Part shown: positions 17,690-26,117 of the stretch, one piece after another
How positions within the stretch are numbered: position 1 is the first letter of the stretch
Layout: each line of letters starts with the position of its first letter
DNA from: Agrobacterium rosae
GTDB taxonomy: Bacteria; Pseudomonadota; Alphaproteobacteria; Rhizobiales; Rhizobiaceae
Direction of reading: 5' to 3'
NCBI RefSeq assembly: GCF_002915175.1
Contig: NZ_NXEJ01000012.1
Coordinates: forward strand, 129,520 to 193,519
Length of the DNA stretch: 64,000 nucleotides
Made by a program: the position numbers and the translations under genes
The notes under the pieces: generated by a model
Told to the model about the DNA's origin: nothing
The model's database searches: none
What the model saw: only the letters and a program-made list of their open reading frames with translations

Positions 17690-18700
17690 GTGGGACACGA
17701 TCGACCGACCACTACCGGCGATACCCAGGGATATGTGCATCCGGACCCTGTCATGGATGCTGCTTTGAATTGGTTCTTTCTGATTCAAGCCGATCCGGAC
17801 AATCGAGTTTTGCGCGACCGATTTGAAGCTTGGCGTAGAGAAGCGCCCGCGAACAACAGTAAATTCCAAGCTGTGGCTGCGGCGTGGGACATTCCCGAAG
17901 CCACCGAGGTCGCTCACAATCTCGCAAAAGCCACTATAACTCCACCTCCTGTGAATGTGGTGGAGTTTAAGCAACCGAAGAAGAAAATCGTTGGCTGGAT
18001 CGCCGCGATAGCGGCTGCCATCCTTGTAACAATCGGCCTTCAGCAATATCCAAGTCTCAGCATCCGTTGGGAAGCGGATTACTTAACCGCTGCCGGCGAT
18101 CAGCGTGAGGTGAACCTTCCCGATGGGTCAAAGGTGACAATGAACACCAACACCGCGATTGCACTAGATTTTAAGAATGGCGCACGCTCGGTTCAGCTAT
18201 TGAAGGGCGAGGCCTATTTCGACGTCGTCCATGATCCTTCCCACCCGTTTATCGTGGCAGCCGAATTCTCCAAGGTCGAGGTCAAGGGTACGGCATTCTC
18301 CGTTCGAAGCGACGATAATCAAGACCTGGTTACTCTTGAACGTGGGCATGTTGAGGTTCGCCGACCGTCTGATTTGAGCGATAGAGCTGATCTCGATCCG
18401 GGTCAGGCAATTGTTGCGACTGCAACCTCAATTTTGCCTGCCCATTCTATTGATAGCTCGGTAGCATTCGCTTGGCTTAAAGGCCAAGTCGCGTTTCAGG
18501 ATCGGCCTTTTAAATCTGTCGTTCATGAGCTCTCCCGGTACTACGGTTACTCCGTCGTAATCGCAAACGGTGCGTATGACGGCGTGAAGGTCAATGGTCG
18601 GTATAGGGTGAATGATCCCGAGCGCGCCATTCGCTCACTAGCGACGACGGTTGGCGCGTCCGTGACCCGAATTCCCGGCGGAATTTTAATCCTTCGCTAA
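17690..18700 (+). CDS. FecR-type anti-sigma factor / signal transducer
   Basis: A 336-residue FecR family protein. The N-terminal cytoplasmic region (DUF4880-like, DAALNWFFLIQ...RDRFEAWRRE) should hold the sigma factor, a membrane span follows (GWIAAIAAAILVTIGL, about residues 103-118), and the periplasmic FecR domain includes REVNLPDGSKVTMNTNTAIALDF and VEVKGTAFSVRS. The C terminus (about 250-336) carries the STN-interacting part, with FKSVVHELSRYYGYSVV. The start is GTG 17690, preceded by AGGATGG. It has its own putative ECF promoter, so it may be autoinduced separately from the sigma gene. Confidence 0.88.
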   Translation: MGHDRPTTTGDTQGYVHPDPVMDAALNWFFLIQADPDNRVLRDRFEAWRREAPANNSKFQAVAAAWDIPEATEVAHNLAKATITPPPVNVVEFKQPKKKIVGWIAAIAAAILVTIGLQQYPSLSIRWEADYLTAAGDQREVNLPDGSKVTMNTNTAIALDFKNGARSVQLLKGEAYFDVVHDPSHPFIVAAEFSKVEVKGTAFSVRSDDNQDLVTLERGHVEVRRPSDLSDRADLDPGQAIVATATSILPAHSIDSSVAFAWLKGQVAFQDRPFKSVVHELSRYYGYSVVIANGAYDGVKVNGRYRVNDPERAIRSLATTVGASVTRIPGGILILR

Positions 18701-18711
18701 AATATCAACTT

Positions 18712-18745
18712 TTTTTGTGAGATTGATCTTCGCGGGGTGTCCTCA
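18712..18745 (+). promoter_or_regulatory. Putative ECF-sigma promoter of the TonB receptor gene
   Basis: TTTTTGTGAGATT (18712-18724), 13 bp, then TGTCCTCA (18738-18745), about 62 bp before the receptor start. Both blocks and the spacing match the motif in front of fecR. The surrounding sequence is otherwise different, which argues against a recent duplication of the whole region. Confidence 0.65.
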
Positions 18746-18807
18746 CTATAGGGACCCACCGAGTAGGATTATTTTGGTCCCTTTGTTTTGTTGAGAGGGA
18801 CGTGGGA

Positions 18808-21309
18808 ATGACGGGGAATGCTTCAAAGGGCGGTTTGTTAACAAAGCTCGGGAAGGCGAGAAAAGGACGTTGCGCGTCACACCTTGTGTCGGCGCTGATT
18901 TCATCCACAGTCTTAGCGACGCTTGGAGCAGGGTCCGCAACTGTGTCGTATGCTCAGCAAACCGATCAACTCGTCAATTTTAACATACAGGCGCAGCCTC
19001 TGGCCGCGGCATTGTCTGCTTTCATGCGTACCAGCGACTGGGATGTCAGTTTCACGTCGGAGGCCGTATCCGGAAAACGCTCAACAGTTGTGACCGGCAA
19101 GTTGCCACCTGAGCTGGCACTTCGGACATTGTTGGCTGGCACCGGTATAACAATGCGGTTGGCGGGCTCTAAAACTGCAGCTCTGGTTGCTTCGTCGCGA
19201 GAACAGAACGAAACTACTGCAACCGGTGCAACAATCTTGGAGCCGATTGTTGTTTCGGGACGGGGAACGTCGACTGAAGGCACAGGTTCTTATACGGCGT
19301 CGCAAACCAGCACGGCGACCGGGTTGCCTCTTTCACTGCGGGAAACACCGCAGTCTGTCACAATCATCACCCGGCAGAAAATGGAAGATCAGAACCTCAC
19401 CACTATCGCAGAAGTTCTGAACCAAACACCGGGCATCACCGTTCATCAGATGGACTCCGAGCGGACGAACGTGTACGCGCGTGGCTTTTCCAACCCCACC
19501 TGGCTGATCGATGGTGTGCCGACATGGTACCGCATCCAGTATGGCTCAGGACCGAGCGTGTCGGATATGGTTCTCTACGACCGTGTGGAAGTCCTTCGCG
19601 GTGCGACAGGTCTTATGGCAGGTGCGGGCGATCCGTCCACCACTATCAATCTTGTGAGAAAGCTCCCGACCGATACGTTTCAGGGATATGTCTCGGGGAG
19701 CGCCGGATCATGGGCGACCTATCGTTCCGAATTGGACGTCAGCGGTCCTCTAAACAAGGAAGGGTCTGTGCGCGGCCGTTTCGTGTCCAGCCTCCAGGAT
19801 GGCAATTCCTATCTTGACCGCTATGGACTGAGGGAAGGGACGGTTTATGGTGTTCTTGAGGCTGATATCGCAGAGAGTACCACTCTCACCGTTGGAACTG
19901 ATTATCAACGCCGGAAGTCACACGACACCCAGTTTGGTGGTTTTCCGCTTTTCCATACGGACGGATCGCTCGTTGATTACGACAACTCCTTTAATCCAGG
20001 AGGTGGCAATCTTCCCTATAATCAAGATTTTAGGACACATTTCGCGCGTATCGATCATGAGTTCGATAACGGCTGGAAACTCCACTCGGAATATTCTTAC
20101 TATCGCGCGAAGCGGTGGGGGGCGCTTGCTTCTGCATCCTGGGGCGTCATCAATGACGACGGAACCGGTGCCCAAATGCTCGGCGGCTTTCCGGATACGA
20201 CAACGACGCAACATGCGATCAATGCCTATGTCGAAGGCCCCATCGAATTTCTCGGCCGCCAACATGACCTTCGCTTTGGCGTGACAAGCACATTCGGCCA
20301 GGACGACCATCAAGCATTTGGCTCAAGTTTCGACTACTCACCACTTCCGGGCAGCATTTTCGACTGGAGTGGTGATTTTGATCTTACGCCCTATCAAGGT
20401 GATCTCTCATTCCGTTCCCTTACCAAGATCAACCAAACTGGCATCTATGGCAGTGGCAAGTTCAGCCTGACAGACGATCTTTCGCTGATCGCCGGCAGCC
20501 GTGTGGTTTTCTACGATTATAAATTCGACACCGAGGATTTTAATTCGGGTGTGACAACCAGCCAGCGTTCGAAAAGGAACGGGGAGTGGATACCCTATGC
20601 TGGTCTTGTCTACGATCTTGATGATAACTGGTCTGTCTATGGCAGCTACACGAGCATCTTCAAACAGCAGTCCTATCGAGACAAGAACAACGCCATCATC
20701 GATCCCACGACAGGTTCCAACTTCGAAGCTGGCCTCAAGGGTGCGTTTTACGACGATCAGTTGAACGTGTCTTTGGCCGGGTTCTACGTCAAGCAGGACA
20801 ATCTGGCCACGAGAGACCGCAGCGTCTCTCTCATACTGCCAGATGGATCCAACCCTTACAGGACCATTGACGGTGCGGTGACCAAAGGCATCGAACTTGA
20901 AGTGTCGGGAGAGGTTCTACCGGGTTGGCAACTGGGTGGCGGTTTTACCCACAGCCGCACCGAAGACGCAGATGGACAAAGAATTTCGACAGTTATTCCC
21001 CAGAACATGATCCGCCTCGCGACGACATACCACGTGCCAAACACAGGTCTTACCGTGGGCGGGAACCTCTCCTGGCAAAGCAAGATATTCAACACTTGGT
21101 CCTGGCCGGCGTCGGGAACAGCAGTTCAAGATTCCTATGCTGTTGTCGGTCTGATGGCCAAGTATGATTTCGACAAGGGTGTCACTGCCAGCTTAAACGT
21201 GAACAACGTGTTCAACGAAAAATATTACAGCAGCTTCGATGAGACCTATGCCACGGGCAATTTCGGTGCGCCGCGCAACGTCACATTCACCCTCAAAAAG
21301 ACGTTCTGA
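18808..21309 (+). CDS. TonB-dependent ferric-siderophore receptor with STN signalling domain
   Basis: An 833-residue outer-membrane receptor. After the signal peptide (cleavage near VSYAQQ) comes an STN domain (FNIQAQPLAAALSAFMRTSDWDVSFTSE...), which contacts FecR in the periplasm. A TonB-box-like EPIVVSG, the plug domain (LRETPQSVTIITRQKMEDQ) and a 22-strand barrel ending in the canonical terminal Phe (FTLKKTF) follow. The layout resembles FpvA/FoxA-type hydroxamate receptors, but the ligand cannot be named. ATG 18808 is preferred over GTG 18802 because AGAGGGA lies 8 bp upstream. Confidence 0.92.
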   Translation: MTGNASKGGLLTKLGKARKGRCASHLVSALISSTVLATLGAGSATVSYAQQTDQLVNFNIQAQPLAAALSAFMRTSDWDVSFTSEAVSGKRSTVVTGKLPPELALRTLLAGTGITMRLAGSKTAALVASSREQNETTATGATILEPIVVSGRGTSTEGTGSYTASQTSTATGLPLSLRETPQSVTIITRQKMEDQNLTTIAEVLNQTPGITVHQMDSERTNVYARGFSNPTWLIDGVPTWYRIQYGSGPSVSDMVLYDRVEVLRGATGLMAGAGDPSTTINLVRKLPTDTFQGYVSGSAGSWATYRSELDVSGPLNKEGSVRGRFVSSLQDGNSYLDRYGLREGTVYGVLEADIAESTTLTVGTDYQRRKSHDTQFGGFPLFHTDGSLVDYDNSFNPGGGNLPYNQDFRTHFARIDHEFDNGWKLHSEYSYYRAKRWGALASASWGVINDDGTGAQMLGGFPDTTTTQHAINAYVEGPIEFLGRQHDLRFGVTSTFGQDDHQAFGSSFDYSPLPGSIFDWSGDFDLTPYQGDLSFRSLTKINQTGIYGSGKFSLTDDLSLIAGSRVVFYDYKFDTEDFNSGVTTSQRSKRNGEWIPYAGLVYDLDDNWSVYGSYTSIFKQQSYRDKNNAIIDPTTGSNFEAGLKGAFYDDQLNVSLAGFYVKQDNLATRDRSVSLILPDGSNPYRTIDGAVTKGIELEVSGEVLPGWQLGGGFTHSRTEDADGQRISTVIPQNMIRLATTYHVPNTGLTVGGNLSWQSKIFNTWSWPASGTAVQDSYAVVGLMAKYDFDKGVTASLNVNNVFNEKYYSSFDETYATGNFGAPRNVTFTLKKTF

Positions 21310-21325
21310 CAATCGTCAAGGCTGA

Positions 21326-21371
21326 ACCTCCGCTTCTCACAAGCCAAAGGCGGAGGTCTGTTTGTTTCTTT
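21326..21371 (+). terminator. Stem-loop after the receptor gene, terminator or attenuator
   Basis: Arms ACCTCCGC (21326-21333) and GCGGAGGT (21350-21357) are perfect, with a 16-base loop and a T-rich tract (21359-21371). It sits between the receptor stop and the binding-protein start. It could lower transport-gene expression relative to the receptor without stopping all read-through. Confidence 0.55.
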
Positions 21372-21384
21372 GATAGGAATGAAG

Positions 21385-22347
21385 ATGCAGAAATTTCTTT
21401 TCTTAGTATTCGCGATGCTTGTGTTCGCATTTGCCACAATGGCGAACGCGGACGATCCTTTTCCAGTCACCATCAAGCATGCGCTGGGTTCAACGACCAT
21501 ACCGGCCAAGCCACAACGCATTGTCACGCTTGGATGGAGCGGGGAGGATGTCGTCATCGCTTTGGGCAAGATACCAGTGGCAATGACCCGGTACGGCTTT
21601 TTTCCGAGCGGCATGTTTCCGTGGGACGAGGAGCGGCTTTCCGGTTCCCTTCCGCAACTTTTTGAGGGTGAGACGGATTACGAAGCGATTGCGGCACTTC
21701 GACCCGATCTCATCGTTGCTGTTCTCTCCGGTGTCGACGAGGTTGCGTGGCGGAGGCTTTCAGCCATTGCACCCACCGTTGTTTATCGCTCTGGCCCCTG
21801 GCGGGCGGACTGGAAGGAACAAACAGATATTGTTGGGCGTGCACTCGGAAAGCACGAGGAAGCCGAACAGCTTCAGAAGAATACAACGGCCTATCTTCAG
21901 GCTCTTGGTGCCACCCATCCGGAACTGCATGGAAAGACCTTCACCTTCGCGACCTATTTCAGGGGTTCCAACAGTATTGTCGTTTATCTTCCTTCGGACC
22001 CTCGGGTTGCGGCGCTCTCAGTGCTTGGCTTGACGGTTTCGCCTCGGGTGGCCGATTTCTCCAAAGCGAACCCTTCCAAAACGTCGGTCAGCATTTCGCT
22101 TGAAGAAATACAGGCGATAGACGCCGACCTCCTCATCATGTGGTTCGGTGATGGCGCAAGACAGGCCGCAGAGGCGCAGCCCTTGTTCCAGACCCTCGGC
22201 GCCGTTGAACGTGGTGGCTACGTTGCTCTCGATGACCCGGTTTCAGTCTGGTCAACCTCAGCACTCAGCGTTCTCTCCATCCCCTATGGTTTTCCCAAAT
22301 TTGTACCGCGACTGGCGGAAGCAGCGCGCAAGTTGGAGCAAAAATAA
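21385..22347 (+). CDS. Periplasmic iron-siderophore binding protein (FecB/FhuD-like)
   Basis: A 320-residue class III solute-binding protein with a signal peptide (FLFLVFAMLVFAFATMANA) and the TroA-like fold signatures KPQRIVTLGWSGEDVVIALG, YEAIAALRPDLIVAV and the long linking helix region. ATG 21385 is chosen because AGGA lies 6 bp upstream; ATG 21379 is two codons earlier. It would deliver the ferric siderophore to the two FecCD permeases encoded downstream. Its stop overlaps the start of the next gene by one base. Confidence 0.88.
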   Translation: MQKFLFLVFAMLVFAFATMANADDPFPVTIKHALGSTTIPAKPQRIVTLGWSGEDVVIALGKIPVAMTRYGFFPSGMFPWDEERLSGSLPQLFEGETDYEAIAALRPDLIVAVLSGVDEVAWRRLSAIAPTVVYRSGPWRADWKEQTDIVGRALGKHEEAEQLQKNTTAYLQALGATHPELHGKTFTFATYFRGSNSIVVYLPSDPRVAALSVLGLTVSPRVADFSKANPSKTSVSISLEEIQAIDADLLIMWFGDGARQAAEAQPLFQTLGAVERGGYVALDDPVSVWSTSALSVLSIPYGFPKFVPRLAEAARKLEQK

Positions 22348-23177
22348 TGAAATATGCGACCTCGGCGCAATTCGATCATGATGACGGCCATCATGCTCCC
22401 TATGTCAGAGATTACTTTTTCGGCGAGACGATCTCGGTGGAGTATGTCTCACCGTCCATGATCCGCGTCATATTGAAGATCGAGAATGGTGAAAGGCTGG
22501 TACCTTCAGGGCACCCTGACGAGTGGACACGCCTAGCGCTGCGTCCGGATGCGGACACACCGGTCACGTTGCCCGTTCTCATGGACAGCGGAAAATGGGG
22601 TAGACCTGATGGGTCAGATGATTGTCCAAACCGTCCCTACACGATTAGGCGCTGGGATGCCGATCGTTGTGAAATGACCATTGATCTCGTCGCGCATTCG
22701 GGTGGTGTTGCTGCGCAATGGGCCATGGAGGCGAAGGTTGGCGACGTGGTTGGGATCTGCAATCCGGAAGGTCGTTTCTGGATTCCGAAAGGTAGCGAAT
22801 GGCTGTTGATGCTGTCCGACATCACCGGTCTACCTGCAATCGGACGAATCCTTGAGGAGCTACCTGCTGGGTTCAAGACCATTGTCCATGTCGAGATTCC
22901 CACCGATGCTGATCGCCAAGAGATAGAAACTGCCGCCGACGTCTCAATAGAATGGCATGCGTGTCATGGCTTAAGACCCTATCGGTCCGGCTACACAGAG
23001 CTGCCGGACCTTGCGCGCAAGATCATAGAGCTGCCTGCTGGCCCCGGCTTTATCTACATCGCGGGCGAGGCGCGAGCCGTTTCCGAAAGCCGCAAGCACT
23101 TTCGCGACACGCTGGGGTTCGACAAGGAGCGTATCGACGCCATTGGCTACTGGATAGAAGGGCAGGCAAGAGTGTGA
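22347..23177 (+). CDS. Siderophore-interacting protein (FAD-dependent ferric-siderophore reductase)
   Basis: A 276-residue SIP-family flavoprotein. The FAD-binding RPYTIRRWD motif (about residues 92-100) and C-terminal YIAGEARAVSESRKHFRDTLGF are diagnostic of the ViuB/YqjH/FscN family, which reduces Fe(III) in imported siderophores to release iron in the cytoplasm. It lies inside the transport operon, between binding protein and permease, with start and stop overlapping its neighbours. Confidence 0.9.
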   Translation: MKYATSAQFDHDDGHHAPYVRDYFFGETISVEYVSPSMIRVILKIENGERLVPSGHPDEWTRLALRPDADTPVTLPVLMDSGKWGRPDGSDDCPNRPYTIRRWDADRCEMTIDLVAHSGGVAAQWAMEAKVGDVVGICNPEGRFWIPKGSEWLLMLSDITGLPAIGRILEELPAGFKTIVHVEIPTDADRQEIETAADVSIEWHACHGLRPYRSGYTELPDLARKIIELPAGPGFIYIAGEARAVSESRKHFRDTLGFDKERIDAIGYWIEGQARV

Positions 23178-24241
23178 GAACGCTCGACCAACAGACAGTT
23201 CTCACCGAGACAGAACAATGGCCTACGACGCGGCGTACAGTTGGTCATGGCCGGCTAGTATCAAGCATGCTTTTTGCCCTCGCGGCTTTGCTGACGGTAA
23301 CCACCCTCAGTTTTGTTGTCGGCACGCGTTCTGTTGCTCTTGACGATGTATGGAGTGCTTTTTTTAATTTCGACGCGAGTTCGGCCACGCAGATCATTGT
23401 CCGAGACTATCGCCTCCCGCGGACGCTCCTTGGCCTCTTGTGCGGATCGGCTTTTGGCGTCGCTGGTGCTTTGATTCAGGCGATGACGCGAAACCCCCTT
23501 GCCGACCCCGGCATTCTTGGCGTCAATGCGGGTGCGGCATTTTTCATCACGCTTTCGGTCGGTGTGTTCGGCTGGCATTCGATTGATCTTTACATATGGG
23601 TCGCCTTTGCGGGCGCTGTTGTCAGTACCATCGTCGTTTATGGTCTTGGTGCGGCGGGTCGATATGGCGCAACCCCAGTTCGGTTGGTTCTGACCGGTGT
23701 CGCCTTGGCCGCCTTTCTGGGTGGTGTTGAGTCATCCATCACGCTTCTTAAACCTCAGGCATTTGGCGCAATGCGGATGTGGGCAATCGGGTCGATTGCT
23801 GCGCGCGACATGAGCATTGTTGGCACCGCTGCTCCCTTCATCGGTGTGGGATTGGTGCTTGCCATTGCCATCGCGCCATCACTTAATGCCGTGGCTCTTG
23901 GGGACGACATGGCTCGGTTACTGGGCAACAATATCCTGCGAACCCGTTTGATCGTCGTGATCGCAGTCACGCTCCTGGCAGGTGCGGCAACGGCAGCGGT
24001 GGGTCCAATTGGATTCGTAGGGCTAATGGTTCCGCACGTCGTTCGTTGGCTGATTGGTCCCGACCAACGCTGGATCATGGTGTTCACAATACTTCTGTCG
24101 CCCGTGCTTCTCTTGTCCGCCGATATTCTCGGCAGGATTATTCTTCACCCTGGAGAACTCGAAGCTGGAATCGTGACCGCGTTCGTGGGTGCGCCCGTCC
24201 TGATCTTTCTCGTCCGCAAAAAGGGTGCAAGCAGCCAATGA
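23174..24241 (+). CDS. FecCD-family iron-siderophore permease, first subunit
   Basis: A 355-residue polytopic permease with the FecCD features: DYRLPRTLLGLLCGSAFGVAGALIQAMTRNPLADPGILGVNAGA near the first loop and GPIGFVGLMVPHVVRWLIGPDQR near the coupling region, then LLLSADILGRI. The GTG at 23174 overlaps the stop of the SIP gene. It pairs with the next gene to form the heterodimeric channel. Confidence 0.92.
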   Translation: MRTLDQQTVLTETEQWPTTRRTVGHGRLVSSMLFALAALLTVTTLSFVVGTRSVALDDVWSAFFNFDASSATQIIVRDYRLPRTLLGLLCGSAFGVAGALIQAMTRNPLADPGILGVNAGAAFFITLSVGVFGWHSIDLYIWVAFAGAVVSTIVVYGLGAAGRYGATPVRLVLTGVALAAFLGGVESSITLLKPQAFGAMRMWAIGSIAARDMSIVGTAAPFIGVGLVLAIAIAPSLNAVALGDDMARLLGNNILRTRLIVVIAVTLLAGAATAAVGPIGFVGLMVPHVVRWLIGPDQRWIMVFTILLSPVLLLSADILGRIILHPGELEAGIVTAFVGAPVLIFLVRKKGASSQ

Positions 24242-25302
24242 CGTACGAATTTACTCGTCGACGCAGACGCTTTGAAGGGTCCAGTTTTGCATTGCGAATC
24301 GTTGATGGCAGGATTTCGTTTCGCGCCCGATCACGCACCATCATCGTTGTGTGTTTGATCCTGGGGCTTGTGCTAGGCATCGGCATTATTTCGCTCGTTA
24401 GCGGCAAATACGCCGTCTCCGCCAGCCAAGCGATTTCGGCTTTGATGGGTGGCGGTGACGAATTCACAAGAATGATCGTTACTGAATGGCGTTTGCCGCG
24501 TGTCTTGATAGCCTTCACGCTCGGCGGTGCGCTCGGTGTAAGTGGGGCGATTTTTCAATCGCTGACGCGAAACCCGCTGGGCTCTCCTGACGTGATCGGC
24601 TTTTCTGCGGGGTCTTACACCGGGGCTTTGGTAGTCATCATCCTGTTGTCAGGTGGGTACTATCAAACCGCCATAGGCGCTGTGATTGGCGGGATCGTCA
24701 CGGCGCTCGCTGTATATCTCCTTGCCTACCGGCGGGGCGTGCAAGGGTTTCGGTTGATCATCGTTGGAATTGGCATCGCAGCAATGCTTGGTGCCTTCAA
24801 CAGTTGGATGATCAAACAGGCTGATCTGAATGTCGCGCTGTCTGCTGCTTTCAGGGGAGCGGGGTCTCTCAACGGTCTTGGATACGAGCAGGCGTTTCCG
24901 ATTATGCTGACGCTTTCTCTGACAGTACCTTTTATCGCCATACTGTCTCGCCCGATGCGCCAGTTGGAGTTGGGCGACGATGCGGCGCAAGCGGCCGGTG
25001 TGAATGCCACGCGGGTAAGGCTCTCTCTCATCGTGCTTGGCGTGACACTCACTGCGATTGCGACTGCAGCCGCTGGGCCAATTTCCTTCGTCGCCCTGGC
25101 AGCGCCTCAGATTGCACGCCGACTGTCGCGATCCGCAGGTATCGCGCTTGTCCCGGCTGGTCTAACGGGAGCATCGCTACTGATGGTGGCCGATTGGGCC
25201 GCGCAGCATGCTTTAGGGGTCCAGTTGCCTGTCGGTGTGATGACGGTCAGTATTGGCGGACTGTACTTCCTGTGGCTCCTCATACGCGAGGGGTACAAAT
25301 GA
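24238..25302 (+). CDS. FecCD-family iron-siderophore permease, second subunit
   Basis: A 354-residue FecCD permease (EWRLPRVLIAFTLGGALGVSGAIFQSLTRNPLGSPDVIGFSAG; GPISFVALAAPQIARRLSRSAG). The ATG overlaps the previous stop as ATGA. Its N terminus is basic and hydrophilic for about 25 residues before the first membrane span. Extra in-frame sequence upstream belongs to the first permease gene in another frame. Confidence 0.92.
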   Translation: MTYEFTRRRRRFEGSSFALRIVDGRISFRARSRTIIVVCLILGLVLGIGIISLVSGKYAVSASQAISALMGGGDEFTRMIVTEWRLPRVLIAFTLGGALGVSGAIFQSLTRNPLGSPDVIGFSAGSYTGALVVIILLSGGYYQTAIGAVIGGIVTALAVYLLAYRRGVQGFRLIIVGIGIAAMLGAFNSWMIKQADLNVALSAAFRGAGSLNGLGYEQAFPIMLTLSLTVPFIAILSRPMRQLELGDDAAQAAGVNATRVRLSLIVLGVTLTAIATAAAGPISFVALAAPQIARRLSRSAGIALVPAGLTGASLLMVADWAAQHALGVQLPVGVMTVSIGGLYFLWLLIREGYK

Positions 25303-26117
25303 TTACTCTGTTCAGCGATAGCCGTTTGTACGCGGATACTGTTACCCTGCGATACGACACGCGAACGATCTCAAGGGATTTGTCGGTGTCAATCCCCAAT
25401 GGATCGTTCACCGTTATTGTCGGACCAAATGCCTGCGGTAAGTCGACATTGCTCAGAAGTCTATCCCGGCTTCTAAAGCCTTCGGTCGGGCAGGTCGTTC
25501 TCGATGGAAAAAGCATTGCAGACATTGATTCAAAAACGGTCGCGCGTCGTCTCGGACTTTTGCCGCAAACCGCGCTTGCACCCGATGGTATTACTGTCGC
25601 CGACCTCGTCGCGCGTGGACGCTATCCTCACCAATCGTTTCTGCGTCAATGGTCACGCGATGATGAGGGAGCTGTTGTCAGGGCGATGGCGGCGACCAAT
25701 GTGGCAGACCTATCCGACCGACTGGTCGATGAACTCTCGGGCGGACAACGCCAGCGAGTTTGGGTTGCGATGGTTCTGGCGCAGGAGACGCCGATCCTTC
25801 TCCTTGACGAGCCCACGACGTTTCTCGACATCTCTCATCAGATCGAGTTGCTTGAACTTCTATCTGATCTGAATTCAGAGGGTCGCACCATTGTTGCGGT
25901 GTTGCACGATCTCAACCATGCCTGTCGTTACGCATCTCATCTGATCACCATGAGGGACGGTGCGATTATCGCCACTGGCAAACCGACAGACATCGTCACA
26001 GCTGATCTGGTCGAAGCCATATTCGACCTCCCTTGTCTTGTCATGCCCGATCCTATCTGCGGCGCACCGATGATCGTGCCGCGAGGCCGCCAGCCAAAGG
26101 TGGCCCGTCGTGACTGA
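25299..26117 (+). CDS. ABC transporter ATPase for iron-siderophore uptake (FecE/FepC-like)
   Basis: A 272-residue ATPase with Walker A GPNACGKSTLL, Q-loop LPQTALAPDGITV, signature LSGGQRQRVWVAMVLAQ, Walker B ILLLDEPTTFLD and switch His in VLHDLNHACRYA. This is the FecE/FepC pattern for ferric siderophores. The ATG overlaps the permease stop (ATGA). It completes a binding protein-permease-permease-ATPase importer. Confidence 0.92.
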   Translation: MITLFSDSRLYADTVTLRYDTRTISRDLSVSIPNGSFTVIVGPNACGKSTLLRSLSRLLKPSVGQVVLDGKSIADIDSKTVARRLGLLPQTALAPDGITVADLVARGRYPHQSFLRQWSRDDEGAVVRAMAATNVADLSDRLVDELSGGQRQRVWVAMVLAQETPILLLDEPTTFLDISHQIELLELLSDLNSEGRTIVAVLHDLNHACRYASHLITMRDGAIIATGKPTDIVTADLVEAIFDLPCLVMPDPICGAPMIVPRGRQPKVARRD

